A stretch of DNA of 64,000 nt from Paenibacillus sp. J2TS4 (lineage in GTDB: Bacteria; Bacillota; Bacilli; Paenibacillales; NBRC-103111). Location of the stretch: contig NZ_BOSH01000003.1 of the NCBI RefSeq assembly GCF_018403245.1, positions 577,494 to 641,493 on the forward strand, read 5' to 3'. Made by a program: the position numbers and the translations under genes. Each line of letters starts with the position of its first letter. Position 1 is the stretch's first letter. Below the pieces are notes generated by a model that saw nothing but the letters and a program-made list of their open reading frames with translations, did no database searches and had not been told where the DNA came from. Of this stretch, positions 43,263 through 52,406 are shown piece by piece.

Positions 43263-43275
43263 TCCACTCCTACAA

Positions 43276-43323
43276 AAAATAAAAAAACGCCCCCAATCCG
43301 TCAAAAAGATGGATGAGGACGTT
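43276..43323 (-). terminator. terminator of the cyclase-family gene
   Basis: On the minus strand, arms AACGTCCTCATCC and GGATTGGGGGCGTT pair with two or three mismatches and are followed by seven Ts. Confidence 0.65.
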
Positions 43324-43419
43324 CTTCGTCACTTAGCCCAAATATACATCAATATATGAAGATGTAGCTCCACACCCACGCATCATCGCTCATGAACGGG
43401 ATTAAGGCAACTAAAGCAG

Positions 43420-44157
43420 CTAAGGCAAGATCGCGAAGGATCGGACGGGAAAGCCGGAGGCCTTCTCTGGTTTGGGGACGATATTTAGGATGATGGCGCC
43501 GGTGGCCGGAACTTTGTCCAAATTCGTTAACAGCTCCACCTGATAGGTGTCTTGCTCAAGCACATAATATTCGCTTAGGAGGGCTCCGTTTTTTTGAAAG
43601 TCCAGACTGGAGTCGGTATCGTACGTTTCATGTCCAATGGCCTTTATTTTTCTCTGTTCGAATAAAAATTTCAAAGCATCCAGCGACCAGCCGGGAATCC
43701 GGTTATGCCCCTCGGCATCTTTGTTGTTAAAGGCTTCCACATCGGGCCAGCGCTTGCTCCAATCCGTACGCAGGGCGACGAAGGTCCCCGCCTCAATTCG
43801 CCCGTGCTCCGCTTCAAAGTGCAGCAGATCATCCACGGTTAAAGAATAGTCGTTGTTTGCCTCGGCTTCTTTGGACTTGTCGATGACTACAAGCGGCAGG
43901 AGCAATTCCTTCAAATCCAATTCGTCCAAATATCTTGTATTCCGGACAAAATGGATAGGGGCGTCCAAATGCGTTCCATACTGCCCTGCAAACTTAAAGC
44001 TCTGGGCCAAGAAACCATCGTCATGAGTAAACAAGGTAGTAAATTCGGCTGCATCAAATGCTGAAAAATGTGGAGATTCCGGACCAAACGTATGGGTCAG
44101 GTCCACCCATTCTTTTTCCTTCAATAAAGTCATGGCTTGAATCAATTCATTCGACAT
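43420..44157 (-). CDS. cyclase-family metal hydrolase (kynurenine formamidase-like)
   Basis: A metal-dependent amidohydrolase-type enzyme of about 245 aa. The signature GQYGTHLDAPIHF (HxGTHxDxPxH-like) is at about residues 57-69, WVDLTHTF near the N-terminus, and IGHETYDTD late in the sequence. Relatives hydrolyse N-formylkynurenine, cyclic amides or lactones. The family call is secure; the substrate is not. I start it at ATG 44157, behind GAGGTGAGGGG; an in-frame GTG 15 bases earlier overlaps that site. It is the only gene of its transcript before the terminator. Confidence 0.87.
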   Translation of the reverse strand: MSNELIQAMTLLKEKEWVDLTHTFGPESPHFSAFDAAEFTTLFTHDDGFLAQSFKFAGQYGTHLDAPIHFVRNTRYLDELDLKELLLPLVVIDKSKEAEANNDYSLTVDDLLHFEAEHGRIEAGTFVALRTDWSKRWPDVEAFNNKDAEGHNRIPGWSLDALKFLFEQRKIKAIGHETYDTDSSLDFQKNGALLSEYYVLEQDTYQVELLTNLDKVPATGAIILNIVPKPEKASGFPVRSFAILP

Positions 44158-44278
44158 CTGCACACCCCTCACCTCTTAAGGTAAACAAATCCAATTAACT
44201 ATGATCACTACTTTATAGGCTGCGGCGAGGGGTGTCAAGAAAGAAAGGATAGGTCCATGGCTTCCATGGCGGGGACTC

Positions 44279-44818
44279 CTAAGCTCTGGCTCGTCGGGGC
44301 CAAATAAAATTGGATATCGTAATGATGAGATCAATGCCAAGCGCAAGCGTCCACAATTTTAATATTCCGGACAGCGATTCGGTGCGGGCGGGGTCATTAA
44401 TAAAATAAATAAGCGCAACTAAACATCCCGCCCCAATGAGATAAGCGAGCACATGCTTCAACCAGCTTTTGAAATATTGGATGGCATATTTAATTCCATA
44501 GAGCTTCTCCGGCTTGGGCCCTTGTTTGGTCACGTAATAGCGAAAATGCTCGTCTGCCCATTGAATCATACTTTTGCCGAAAGCAATCGAGACTCCGATA
44601 TAGACGGCGGCAATAGCATGCGCTGTAGTGGCGACAGCTCCGCGGTACAAATCCACGCTCGTTGTAATTAACAGAATCAAGTCTATGACAGGAGTTAAGG
44701 CAAGCAGGACTAATCCTAATTTGTTTTGCTTTAACACATATCGGGCAACTAATCCTAACAGGATAACGACCCAGAACGCAATTTCGCAGGCTACAATCAT
44801 CCAGGCTACAAAATTCAA
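44279..44818 (-). CDS. multi-helix membrane protein, unknown function
   Basis: A 179-aa integral membrane protein with about five hydrophobic helices. The motif IQWADEHFRYYVTKQGPKPEKLYG between helices three and four recurs in an uncharacterised Bacillales family. The start is TTG at 44818, 5 bases after AAAGGAGAGG; a longer reading begins without a ribosome binding site. It is divergent from the TetR gene, which suggests that the TetR protein controls it. It may be a small transporter or a sensor; I cannot say which. Confidence 0.72.
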   Translation of the reverse strand: MNFVAWMIVACEIAFWVVILLGLVARYVLKQNKLGLVLLALTPVIDLILLITTSVDLYRGAVATTAHAIAAVYIGVSIAFGKSMIQWADEHFRYYVTKQGPKPEKLYGIKYAIQYFKSWLKHVLAYLIGAGCLVALIYFINDPARTESLSGILKLWTLALGIDLIITISNFIWPRRARA

Positions 44819-44907
44819 ACTAACCTCTCCTTTTATAACGTTGGTATGGCAATAAATAAAAAATATTATAACAGCCTTTTTTAAATAATACAATTGTGCT
44901 GTTTAAA

Positions 44908-44936
44908 TTGTGCATTTGTTTTTTGTTCGATATAAT
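44908..44936 (+). promoter_or_regulatory. promoter of the TetR gene, placed for a leaderless mRNA
   Basis: TTGTGC (44908-44913), a 17-base spacer and a perfect TATAAT (44931-44936). The start ATG begins only 6 bases after the -10. The -35 lies in a repeated AATTGTGC element (44892-44899 and 44906-44913) that could be the operator. Confidence 0.55.
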
Positions 44937-44942
44937 TAAAGC

Positions 44943-45542
44943 ATGCCAAAAATAGTGGATCATGAAGAAAGAAGAAATCAAATTGCGGAAGCGACATGGC
45001 GAGTCATCTTAAATCAGGGGATGAAGGGGGCGACGGTAAGGAATATTGCGCAAGAAGCGGGTTTATCCTTGGGCGCATTGCGCCATTATTTTTCAACTCA
45101 GGATGAATTGCTCGCTTTTGCAATGAAACTCGTAAGAGACCGGGCGACGGACCGTGTTCAGCAAATCGCGATGGGTGAACTGTCTCCCAAAGAAAAGATA
45201 TTAAACATTTTGCTCGAGCTTGTCCCTGTGGATGATCAGAAGATGGTGGAGATGGAAGTATGGTTTGCCTTCACCTTCTATACCAGGCACCAGCCCGACG
45301 TGTTCGATGCGCAGCATGACGGGATTTATAGCGCCATGCATAAGCTTATCGAATATTTGGACCAGCACCATATGCTGCGGAAGGATCTGGATAAGGAGCT
45401 TGAGACGGAAAAATTATATGCATTAGTCGATGGAATAGCCATCCATGCCTTGCTCGAGCCTCAGCGTGTGAATAAAGAACGGATCGTTGCCGTTCTGACC
45501 CATTATCTTAACTCGATTTGTGTTGCAGCCCGATCCTTGTAG
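44943..45542 (+). CDS. TetR/AcrR-family repressor
   Basis: A 199-aa regulator with the N-terminal helix-turn-helix VRNIAQEAGLSLGALRHYFSTQDELL (residues 32-57) and an all-helical ligand domain with VWFAFTFYTRHQP, the pattern of the PksA/BetI-like group. No ribosome binding site precedes the ATG, and a perfect -10 sits 6 bases upstream, so translation is probably leaderless. It is divergent from a membrane protein gene, the likely target along with itself. A terminator follows 110 bases after the stop. Confidence 0.88.
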   Translation: MPKIVDHEERRNQIAEATWRVILNQGMKGATVRNIAQEAGLSLGALRHYFSTQDELLAFAMKLVRDRATDRVQQIAMGELSPKEKILNILLELVPVDDQKMVEMEVWFAFTFYTRHQPDVFDAQHDGIYSAMHKLIEYLDQHHMLRKDLDKELETEKLYALVDGIAIHALLEPQRVNKERIVAVLTHYLNSICVAARSL

Positions 45543-45654
45543 TGACTTAGCCATCATTAATGGCCAACTGTAGGGCCGACGTTATTGCTGGCTTCTTGAC
45601 AGTTTTAAGCTTTCAAATTATAGTAGTTATTAACATAACGACTATCATTCTGGC

Positions 45655-45685
45655 AACGGTTCACATGGCGTTGAGCCGTTTTTCT
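45655..45685 (+). terminator. intrinsic terminator after the TetR gene
   Basis: A nine-bp stem (AACGGTTCA and TGAGCCGTT, one G-U pair) with an eight-base loop and TTTTTCTTT. The rest of the 300-base gap before the TrmB gene holds no gene. Confidence 0.75.
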
Positions 45686-45841
45686 TTAGTCGAAATATTA
45701 GTGGTTAGTTGTATAACGTCTAATGATATACGAACTCTGAAACGACGGCTATAGTTTGTCGTCACAATTGAAGGTCATTGGATGCAATACCGCGCCGGGG
45801 CTTACACTTGCCCCAAATACAAAAGGACGGGATGTGCGAAT

Positions 45842-46651
45842 ATGGACGCGATCTTTCAAGAACTGCAGAAGCTCGGCTTTTCGTCATACGAGTGCAAAGC
45901 CTATGTCGGATTGCTGAAGACTCATCCGGTAACGGGATATGAGATCAGCAAGCGCTCCGGCGTGCCCCGATCGATGATCTACGAAGTGCTGGGGAAGCTG
46001 ATGGATAAAGGAGCCGTTCATCTCGTTCCCTCCGAACCGGTCAAATACTCCCCGGTGCCCGCAGAGGAATTAATAGCCCGGGTAAGAAAGCAGTTCGAAG
46101 AGTCGCTCTCCTATTTAGAGAAAGAATTGACGATGCTGCAGCAGGAGCGGGACATAGACGTGATCTGGCATATTCGCAGCGACGAATCGGTCATGAATGA
46201 AATGACAGAGATGATCGGCCGCACCGAGAAGGAGCTGTGGCTCTCTGTCTGGAAGCCGCAGGTCCCGATGATTCAGGAAGCCGTGGAAAGTCATCTGCGG
46301 GAAGAGGCCCATGTTTTCTCCGTTATCTTCGGGGCCCCGGAGGCGACTATTGGGGCTACGTTCCACCACGATTACATGACGCCGGATGTTGTCAAGGGCC
46401 GGACAGGAGGGCATCTGACCATTGCTGCCCGGGACGGGGAAGAGGTGCTGATCGCCAATTTTACGGACCAATCGACTTCCTGGGCGGTCAAAACCTGCGA
46501 TCCCGTACTTGTTCTTGTGGCGACAGAATATATTCGCCATGACATCATGATCGAAAAATTAACGGCCGAGCTCGGTCCCGAACGGCTGGATGCCCTCTGG
46601 CGCAACAACCCGGATCTAATGCATGTCATGACAGGCCGGCGGTTCGACTAA
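45842..46651 (+). CDS. TrmB-family transcriptional regulator
   Basis: A 269-aa regulator with an N-terminal winged helix (LGFSSYECKAYVGLL, VTGYEISKRSGVPRSMIYEVLGKLMDKG), a coiled-coil linker (about 95-115) and a C-terminal PLD-like effector domain. TrmB proteins sense sugars or other small molecules. I use the ATG at 45842, behind AAAGGACGGGA; an upstream ATG 60 bases earlier is weaker. It lies 70 bases before azlCD in the same direction, so it probably controls export of amino acids. In B. subtilis this role belongs to AzlB, an Lrp-type protein. Confidence 0.85.
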   Translation: MDAIFQELQKLGFSSYECKAYVGLLKTHPVTGYEISKRSGVPRSMIYEVLGKLMDKGAVHLVPSEPVKYSPVPAEELIARVRKQFEESLSYLEKELTMLQQERDIDVIWHIRSDESVMNEMTEMIGRTEKELWLSVWKPQVPMIQEAVESHLREEAHVFSVIFGAPEATIGATFHHDYMTPDVVKGRTGGHLTIAARDGEEVLIANFTDQSTSWAVKTCDPVLVLVATEYIRHDIMIEKLTAELGPERLDALWRNNPDLMHVMTGRRFD

Positions 46652-46721
46652 CCCGGCTGCTTGAACCTGCGGTACGTTCACTCTTTAACCATAACCGAAA
46701 AAAATCAGCTATGGAGGAATC

Positions 46722-47450
46722 ATGAGCAAGACGGAAGTTTTATTGCGGCACTCTGTCAGACAAGAGGAGAGCTTCATGCAAGGGGTAAAGGATTGCCTGC
46801 CCACCGTGATGGGGTACTTGAGCATCGGATTTGCCGCTGGCGTGCTGGAGAAAACAGCGGGCTTATCCTTGGCGGAGATTGCCCTTATGTCTTTGTTGCT
46901 TTATGCCGGATCGGCTCAGTTCATCGCGGCCGGAATGCTGGCGTTGAGCAGTCCGGCAACGGCCATTATTTTCACTGTCTTTTTCGTCAATTTGCGCCAT
47001 CTCCTGATGAGTGCGGCCGTTGCGCCCTATTTTCGGCATCTGCCGGTATGGAAAAATGTCCTGATCGGCTCCCAATTAACGGACGAAACGTTCGGCGTCG
47101 CCGTGACCAAGCTGTCCGGGAAGTCCAGGGGAAGCGCCCGCTGGATGTTCGGACTCAATCTGACCGCCTATATCAACTGGCTGCTGGCTAATCTGGCCGG
47201 TGGAATATTCGGGCAATGGATAGCTTCGCCGGAGGCCTATGGGCTTGATTTTGCCTTGCCGGCCATGTTCATCGGCCTGTTCATGCTTCAACTGACAGAG
47301 CGCAAAAAATATAGGCTGGATCTTGTCGTTGCAATCAGCGCCGTCGTGATGGCGGTTGCCGGATCGGTCTTTCTGTCCGAGAGCGCCGGTGTACTGATTG
47401 CCATTGTGATCGCCGCAAGTATAGGAGTGTGGGTGGAGAAATGGAAGTGA
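46722..47450 (+). CDS. azlC: AzlC-family branched-chain amino acid exporter subunit
   Basis: A membrane protein of 242 aa with about seven helices. The family pattern DCLPTVMGYLSIGFAAGV and the central AGSAQFIAAGML and VNLRHLLMSAA are visible. AzlC works with the small AzlD to export branched-chain amino acids and analogues such as 4-azaleucine. GGAGGAA precedes the ATG. The azlD start overlaps its 3' end by ten bases. Confidence 0.92.
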   Translation: MSKTEVLLRHSVRQEESFMQGVKDCLPTVMGYLSIGFAAGVLEKTAGLSLAEIALMSLLLYAGSAQFIAAGMLALSSPATAIIFTVFFVNLRHLLMSAAVAPYFRHLPVWKNVLIGSQLTDETFGVAVTKLSGKSRGSARWMFGLNLTAYINWLLANLAGGIFGQWIASPEAYGLDFALPAMFIGLFMLQLTERKKYRLDLVVAISAVVMAVAGSVFLSESAGVLIAIVIAASIGVWVEKWK

Positions 47451-47770
47451 GATGGAGTTTTCTATGGATGCTATTGGGGGCTTCCGCAGTAACCTTCCTG
47501 CCGAGGGTGTTGCCGCTTGTCGTGCTGAGCCGGATTCAACTGCCGGAATGGGGGCTGCGCTGGCTCCAGCATATTCCGATTGCGGTCATGTCCGCTTTAC
47601 TGGCTCAAGAGCTGCTGGTGTCGAATGGCTCCTTCCTGCCGTCATGGCTTGGGCTGCTGGCTGCCCTTCCGACCTTGGTCGCGGCGTATTTAACTCGAAG
47701 CTTGCTCATTACGGTAGTGACCGGCATTGCAGCCATGATGCTGATTCGTTATTTATCCGCGTTTATTTAA
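47441..47770 (+). CDS. azlD: AzlD-family small exporter subunit
   Basis: A 109-aa membrane protein with four helices and the AzlD patterns FLPRVLPLVVLSRIQLPEWG and YIPIAVMSALLAQELL-like (here HIPIAVMSALLAQELL). It partners AzlC. The start at ATG 47441 has GGTGGAG upstream and overlaps azlC, which couples their translation. No gene follows for about 240 bases. Confidence 0.9.
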   Translation: MEVRWSFLWMLLGASAVTFLPRVLPLVVLSRIQLPEWGLRWLQHIPIAVMSALLAQELLVSNGSFLPSWLGLLAALPTLVAAYLTRSLLITVVTGIAAMMLIRYLSAFI

Positions 47771-48008
47771 AAGTGCATTTATATAAAATGAACTAATGAT
47801 TTGGATAGCTCATGAAGTGGAGAAAGAAAGATGCTTCCAGGGCGAGTTTTGGCTTTGTATTCCAACCATCCGAAGGCCCATTCATATAAAAGGAAAACAG
47901 AACAAGATGTTTGAAGCTTCGGAAGCACTTTCCTTCGGAACGGAATAAGAGCTATTCTTTAGTTCAAATTATTTAGCAGCAATTTTCTTAACAGGAGGAG
48001 ATGAAAAG

Positions 48009-48338
48009 ATGGCAACGATAGACGATTTTATGAAGCTGGATCTGCGTATCGGGACAATAAGGAAAGCAGAGCCGTTTCCGGAAGCGAGGAAGCCGGCGAT
48101 CAAGCTGGAGATCGACTTCGGTCCTCTGGGGCTTAAGCGCTCCAGCGCGCAAATTACAACGAGATATTCTCCGGAGCGGCTGGCAGGCCGGCAGGTGGTG
48201 GCCGTGGTCAACTTCCCCCCGAGACGGATAGCCGGATTTGTCTCGGAAGTTCTGGTTCTGGGGGGAGTACCCGAGGAAGGGGATGTTATTCTGCTGCGGC
48301 CGGATGAGGCTGTGGAGGCAGGCACTCCCATCGCCTAG
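48009..48338 (+). CDS. csaA: CsaA-type tRNA-binding protein
   Basis: A 109-aa OB-fold protein that matches B. subtilis CsaA in length and motif: [32 protein letters not shown], then SSAQITTRY and [23 protein letters not shown]. It forms dimers, binds tRNA-like structures and peptides, and has been described as a chaperone linked to protein export. CAGGAGGAGA precedes the ATG. It stands alone, with a terminator about 180 bases after the stop. Confidence 0.93.
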   Translation: MATIDDFMKLDLRIGTIRKAEPFPEARKPAIKLEIDFGPLGLKRSSAQITTRYSPERLAGRQVVAVVNFPPRRIAGFVSEVLVLGGVPEEGDVILLRPDEAVEAGTPIA

Positions 48339-48514
48339 TCGGATGATTTTTAAATGCAGCTTTCCAATTTCTACAAACGAACTATTATTGTAGGCAAGAC
48401 TCCGGATTTAGGGGGCCTAGCTGAAAAACGAAGCCTGACCGGACGAGGAGATGCAGGGGCAAAGAATGATATGCACTAAATATTCTCTTAAAATTTCTCA
48501 TGATCATCATTGAA

Positions 48515-48547
48515 CTGTAAAGCTAAAGTTTGCTTTGCAGTTTTTTA
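48515..48547 (+). terminator. intrinsic terminator
   Basis: A nine-bp stem CTGTAAAGC/GCTTTGCAG (one mismatch) is followed by six Ts. The surrounding 48339-48795 has no gene. Confidence 0.7.
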
Positions 48548-48606
48548 TTTGGGTGCGTGTAAAAAAATAGGATAATATTGTTGATTTCGGGGATAGGAGT
48601 GAAGGG

Positions 48607-48620
48607 TGAAAGCGGTTATA
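48607..48620 (+). promoter_or_regulatory. cre-like CcpA site before the sugar locus
   Basis: TGAAAGCGGTTATA differs from the cre consensus TGWAANCGNTNWCA at one base. It lies about 180 bases before the first gene of the carbohydrate locus. Confidence 0.45.
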
Positions 48621-48795
48621 ATTTGACTTAGAAGTGAAATCCAAAAAATGGGAGGGTAGTGACAAATCAAAATCGCTGCAAAATATTGCCGGGACGACAG
48701 CCGGGACATACAGTGGAGCAACAGAAACATATCATAGACAGATAGCAGCTTGCCAAACAATTAGACTAATGGAATGCAAGAGAGGAGACATGATC

Positions 48796-49593
48796 ATGAA
48801 AGTATCGGTTGGAGGCTATTCGTTCTGCAACACTTTTCGCGCCGGCATGATGGATGTATTCGGCTATTTGGAAACGGTCCGGTATCGCTATGGTCTGGAT
48901 GCTGTCGATTTGTGGAACGGTTTTTTTACAGACAGCCAAGGAGAGCTTTGCCGGGTGCCCGACGAGGAGTATATCCGCAAGATCAGGCAGGCGCTGGATG
49001 AAAGGGAAATGACTCTGGTTAACTTTGCGATCGATAAAGCGCATATTTGGGACCCCGATCCGGTAGAGAGGGAAGCGCTGCATAAGAGTGCGCTGGATCA
49101 TCTGAAGATGTCCGCGGCACTCGGGGCCCGGACGGTCCGTATCGATACGGGCATCTACGATACGACGGAATTGAGCGACGAGCAGTTCGAATACATCGTC
49201 AACCGCTTCCGCGAATATTGCGAGTTCGCGCAGGATCATGGCTTCCTGATTGGTCCCGAGAATCATATGGGCCCCTCGCTGGTGCCCGCAACTATGGCAA
49301 GGATCGCCGAGGCGGTCGATCATCCGAGCTACGGGATCTTGCTTCATATCGGCAGATGGAGAGAGGATGCGGAGCATGGGGATGCGATGGTGGCGCGCTG
49401 GACGGTACATACGCATTTCTCCGGCAGTACGTTGACTGGTCCGGAAGCGGTAGAGAAGATCCGGATGCTCCAGGCGGCCGGGTATGACGGTTACTGGGCG
49501 GTAGAGCATAACGCACCGAGCAACCAATACGGAGAAGTGGAGTGGCTGCTGGCTTCGATGAAGCGGGTGCTGGCCGCAAGCGAGGCGGAGTGA
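48796..49593 (+). CDS. sugar phosphate isomerase/epimerase-like TIM-barrel protein
   Basis: A 265-aa protein of the xylose isomerase-like TIM-barrel family. Landmarks are VGGYSFCNTFRAG, AVDLWNGFFTD, LGARTVRIDTG, GPENHMGPS and THFSG, with metal-type Glu, Asp and His residues in the expected places. It probably isomerises or dehydrates a sugar or sugar lactone. The ATG at 48796 has GAGAGGAG 9 bases upstream; an ATG six bases earlier is possible. A Gfo/Idh/MocA dehydrogenase follows, a common pairing in sugar or inositol breakdown. Confidence 0.85.
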   Translation: MKVSVGGYSFCNTFRAGMMDVFGYLETVRYRYGLDAVDLWNGFFTDSQGELCRVPDEEYIRKIRQALDEREMTLVNFAIDKAHIWDPDPVEREALHKSALDHLKMSAALGARTVRIDTGIYDTTELSDEQFEYIVNRFREYCEFAQDHGFLIGPENHMGPSLVPATMARIAEAVDHPSYGILLHIGRWREDAEHGDAMVARWTVHTHFSGSTLTGPEAVEKIRMLQAAGYDGYWAVEHNAPSNQYGEVEWLLASMKRVLAASEAE

Positions 49594-49622
49594 AGAACGT
49601 TACCGAAACGGAGGAATGGAGC

Positions 49623-50744
49623 ATGAAGACGATTCGAATAGGAGTAATCGGTGTCGGGCTCATCGGCAAAAATCATATGGAAAACTATTCGAAGCTGGCC
49701 GGAGCGGAGGTCGTTGCCGTATGTGACATTAATGAAGCCGAAGCGAAAGCGGTGGCGGCCAAGTACAATGTGCCGCATGTATACACTGACTACAGGAAAA
49801 TGCTGGAGCGGGACGATCTGGATGCAGTGGATGTGTGCCTTCATAACAATTACCATGCTTCCGTATCGATCGCCGCTATGGAGGCCGGGAAGCATGTCTA
49901 TTGCGAGAAGCCGATTGCGGGCTCCTATGTAGATGGGAAACAGATGGTTGAACGTGCGCAGGAACTGGGGACCATGCTGCATATCCAGTTGGGCACGCTG
50001 TACCGCAAGGAGACCAAAGCGGCCAAGGCGCTGATTGACGGGGGAGAACTCGGAAGCCTCTACCATGCCCGGGCAACCGGATTCCGCAGGAGAAACCGGC
50101 CGTTCGTGGACGGCTTCGGAACCGCCTATTTCACCCGCAAGGAGACGGCAGGGGGCGGAGCGATCTTCGATATGGGCGTCTATCATATCGCCCAGATGCT
50201 GTATCTGCTCGATTTGCCGAAGGTTGAGCGAATATCCGGCAAGACCTATCAGGAGATGGATATGGACGCTCAACGTAAAGCGGCCAGCGGCTTCGATGTC
50301 GAGGAGCTGGGGCTGGGCTTCGTCCGCTTTGCCGGGGGCATGACGCTCGATATTATCGAAGCTTGGTCGGTTCATCTGGGCGGTTTCGAGGGCGGCTCTG
50401 TGGTCGGGTCCAAGGGAGGAATCCGGCTGCCTGCCTACGGTCCCGGGGATCAGCGGTTTTCATATTACACGACCCGCTGTGATATCGATCTCGACAGCAC
50501 GGTCGATTTGAACATGATGGATCTTCGCTGGCACCGGCTGCGCGACAACGAAGATGCTTATGATTCTTCCCAGCACCATTGGATCGCCGCGCTGCAGGGA
50601 AGAGTTCCGCTGCTGCCCACCGCAGATATTGCGCTGCAGACGATGCTGATCAGTGAAGGGATTTACTTGTCGGATTCGCTCGGTCGGGAAGTAACGGCCG
50701 ATGAGGTTGCCGAACGTTCCGTTTCCCTGTCTATTCCCGTATGA
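49623..50744 (+). CDS. Gfo/Idh/MocA-family oxidoreductase
   Basis: An NAD(P)-dependent sugar dehydrogenase of 373 aa. The Rossmann motif GVIGVGLIGKNH is at residues 7-18, the conserved EKPIAG contains the catalytic Lys near residue 99, and the C-terminal domain has GGGAIFDMGVYHIAQML, which replaces the usual DxGxH pattern. It would oxidise a sugar or polyol imported by the neighbouring transporters. GGAG precedes the ATG. It is 30 bases after the isomerase-like gene, so the two are co-transcribed. Confidence 0.9.
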   Translation: MKTIRIGVIGVGLIGKNHMENYSKLAGAEVVAVCDINEAEAKAVAAKYNVPHVYTDYRKMLERDDLDAVDVCLHNNYHASVSIAAMEAGKHVYCEKPIAGSYVDGKQMVERAQELGTMLHIQLGTLYRKETKAAKALIDGGELGSLYHARATGFRRRNRPFVDGFGTAYFTRKETAGGGAIFDMGVYHIAQMLYLLDLPKVERISGKTYQEMDMDAQRKAASGFDVEELGLGFVRFAGGMTLDIIEAWSVHLGGFEGGSVVGSKGGIRLPAYGPGDQRFSYYTTRCDIDLDSTVDLNMMDLRWHRLRDNEDAYDSSQHHWIAALQGRVPLLPTADIALQTMLISEGIYLSDSLGREVTADEVAERSVSLSIPV

Positions 50745-50802
50745 GATTCGGGAAGCGGGCAATCCTCTCCTGCGGATGGCGGCGGAAAGGAATGAATAGC
50801 AT

Positions 50803-52017
50803 ATGACGGACTCAGTTCAGCCGGCCAGCGGTCGTTCGTTGGTCCAGTTGAAAATCTATAACTTTTTCGTTTATGGTTCCATTGCGGTTTTGTTTGCCTT
50901 TTTTCCTTTCTATTTCATGAAGGCGGGATTGAGCCGGATGGAAATCGGCATGCTGATGGCCGGCGGTCCGTTCGTTTCGATCATCGCCAACCCGATGTGG
51001 GGCTACTTGAGCGATCGGTTCCAGAATCTGCGGCGAGTCATCATTATTCTGCTGCTGGGCAATCTGATTGCCGTGCAAGCGGTATTCCATACGACATCAT
51101 TTGGAGTTATTTATCTGGTCATGATCGTCTTCTTTTTCTTCCAGACTCCGCTGTTCTCGCAGAGCAACAGTCTGATCCTTAATACGATCGAAGGAACACG
51201 CTATAAATTCGGTACCTTCCGATTATGGGGATCTCTGGGCTGGGCACTCATGGCGGTTGCGGTCGGACCGGTGATCGAAAGGACGGGAATCGATCAGCTG
51301 TGGATTATTTACAGCGCGATGCTGTTAATCACGTTGGCGTTTACGATCGGACTGCCGCGGGGGCAGGTCCGTGATGTTCCGGCCAAGTTCGACGGCCGCG
51401 GGTACGGGAAAGTGTTCATCAATCCCCACTTTACGATTTTCGTTCTGCTGGGGGTGCTCGTTTCCGTTCCGAATTCGATGAACTCGACTTTCGTCTCCAT
51501 CTATATTTCGGATTTGGGCGGCTCCGAAACGCTCATTGGCTGGTCGGCCTTTTTCTCCGCCATTTTCGAAATCCCGGTTTTTCTGCTGTTTGACCGTTTT
51601 CTTAAGAAAAAGACGAATACGATGGTCGCCTGTCTGGCTGCGGTCAGCCTGCTGTTTGCTTTACGATGGCTCCTCATGGCGGTCGCGGTAGGACCTTGGC
51701 AAATTATATTCATCCAGGTGCTTCACTGCATTACATTCGGCGGCTACTATTACGTCGGAACGAGCTTGACGGCACATCTTATTCCGAGTGAATATCGTGC
51801 AACCGGGCAAGCGGCATTTGCTCTGACTTGGGGAGGCATCTCCGGCATTATGGCCGGATTTATCGGAGGGTGGATCTTCCAGGTTCTCGGGCCCGCCCCG
51901 ATGTATACGATCAGTGCAGTCGTCTCCTTGGTCGGAGCTGCCGGGTTCGTCTGGCTGTGGCGTCTGATCCGCAAGACGGAATCGCGAACGAGTAGTTCTC
52001 AGAGCGCGGCCGTATAA
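50803..52017 (+). CDS. MFS transporter, LacY/nucleoside-symporter-like (MFS_1_like)
   Basis: A 12-helix transporter of 404 aa. The pattern IYNFFVYGSIAVLFAFFPFYF and the loop NPMWGYLSDRF, with RLWGSLGWALMA in the middle, are typical of the LacY-like MFS group that imports sugars or nucleosides with protons. It starts 58 bases after the dehydrogenase gene and lies before a sugar ABC importer, so the same compound may have two entry routes. GAAAGGAA lies before the ATG. The substrate is unknown. Confidence 0.85.
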   Translation: MTDSVQPASGRSLVQLKIYNFFVYGSIAVLFAFFPFYFMKAGLSRMEIGMLMAGGPFVSIIANPMWGYLSDRFQNLRRVIIILLLGNLIAVQAVFHTTSFGVIYLVMIVFFFFQTPLFSQSNSLILNTIEGTRYKFGTFRLWGSLGWALMAVAVGPVIERTGIDQLWIIYSAMLLITLAFTIGLPRGQVRDVPAKFDGRGYGKVFINPHFTIFVLLGVLVSVPNSMNSTFVSIYISDLGGSETLIGWSAFFSAIFEIPVFLLFDRFLKKKTNTMVACLAAVSLLFALRWLLMAVAVGPWQIIFIQVLHCITFGGYYYVGTSLTAHLIPSEYRATGQAAFALTWGGISGIMAGFIGGWIFQVLGPAPMYTISAVVSLVGAAGFVWLWRLIRKTESRTSSSQSAAV

Positions 52018-52406
52018 CGAGGGCGGTTTTGGGTTGACGGTGAAAAAGCGAATGAGAATAGTTCATCACGATACTATTATTGTTCAATAGGATTGGATAA
52101 TGAAGGAAGGCAAATCCATTATGGATTTGTCTAGGGTAAATGGGACATAAAATGTCTTACAAGGACTTATTGTGTCCCTAAATACAGCCGGCTGGGCCGC
52201 TTAAATTGCCCGTTTCAGCACTGCTGTTGTTTAGAAAGAAGGATGATTTCATTCGTTTGTTGAAAGTCCTCGGATAATAGAGTGAAAAGCGGCATTTCCC
52301 GCCATATTGCCGTAACACTGTGGGCCTCAAACTGACTGGCCAGGTATATAAATGGAGCTCGAGTCCGGTTCGATGAAAGGATTCCAGATCTAAGGAGGAT
52401 AGGCTT
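52018..52406. other. intergenic stretch before the ABC importer operon
   Basis: About 390 bases without a supported gene. It should contain the promoter of the importer operon, but no consensus pair or cre-like box stands out. The only good signal is AAGGAGGA before the binding-protein gene. Confidence 0.4.

Noticed and set aside
45560..45754. 64-codon hydrophobic frame after the TetR gene
   Set aside because: No ribosome binding site, and the terminator at 45655-45685 lies inside it.
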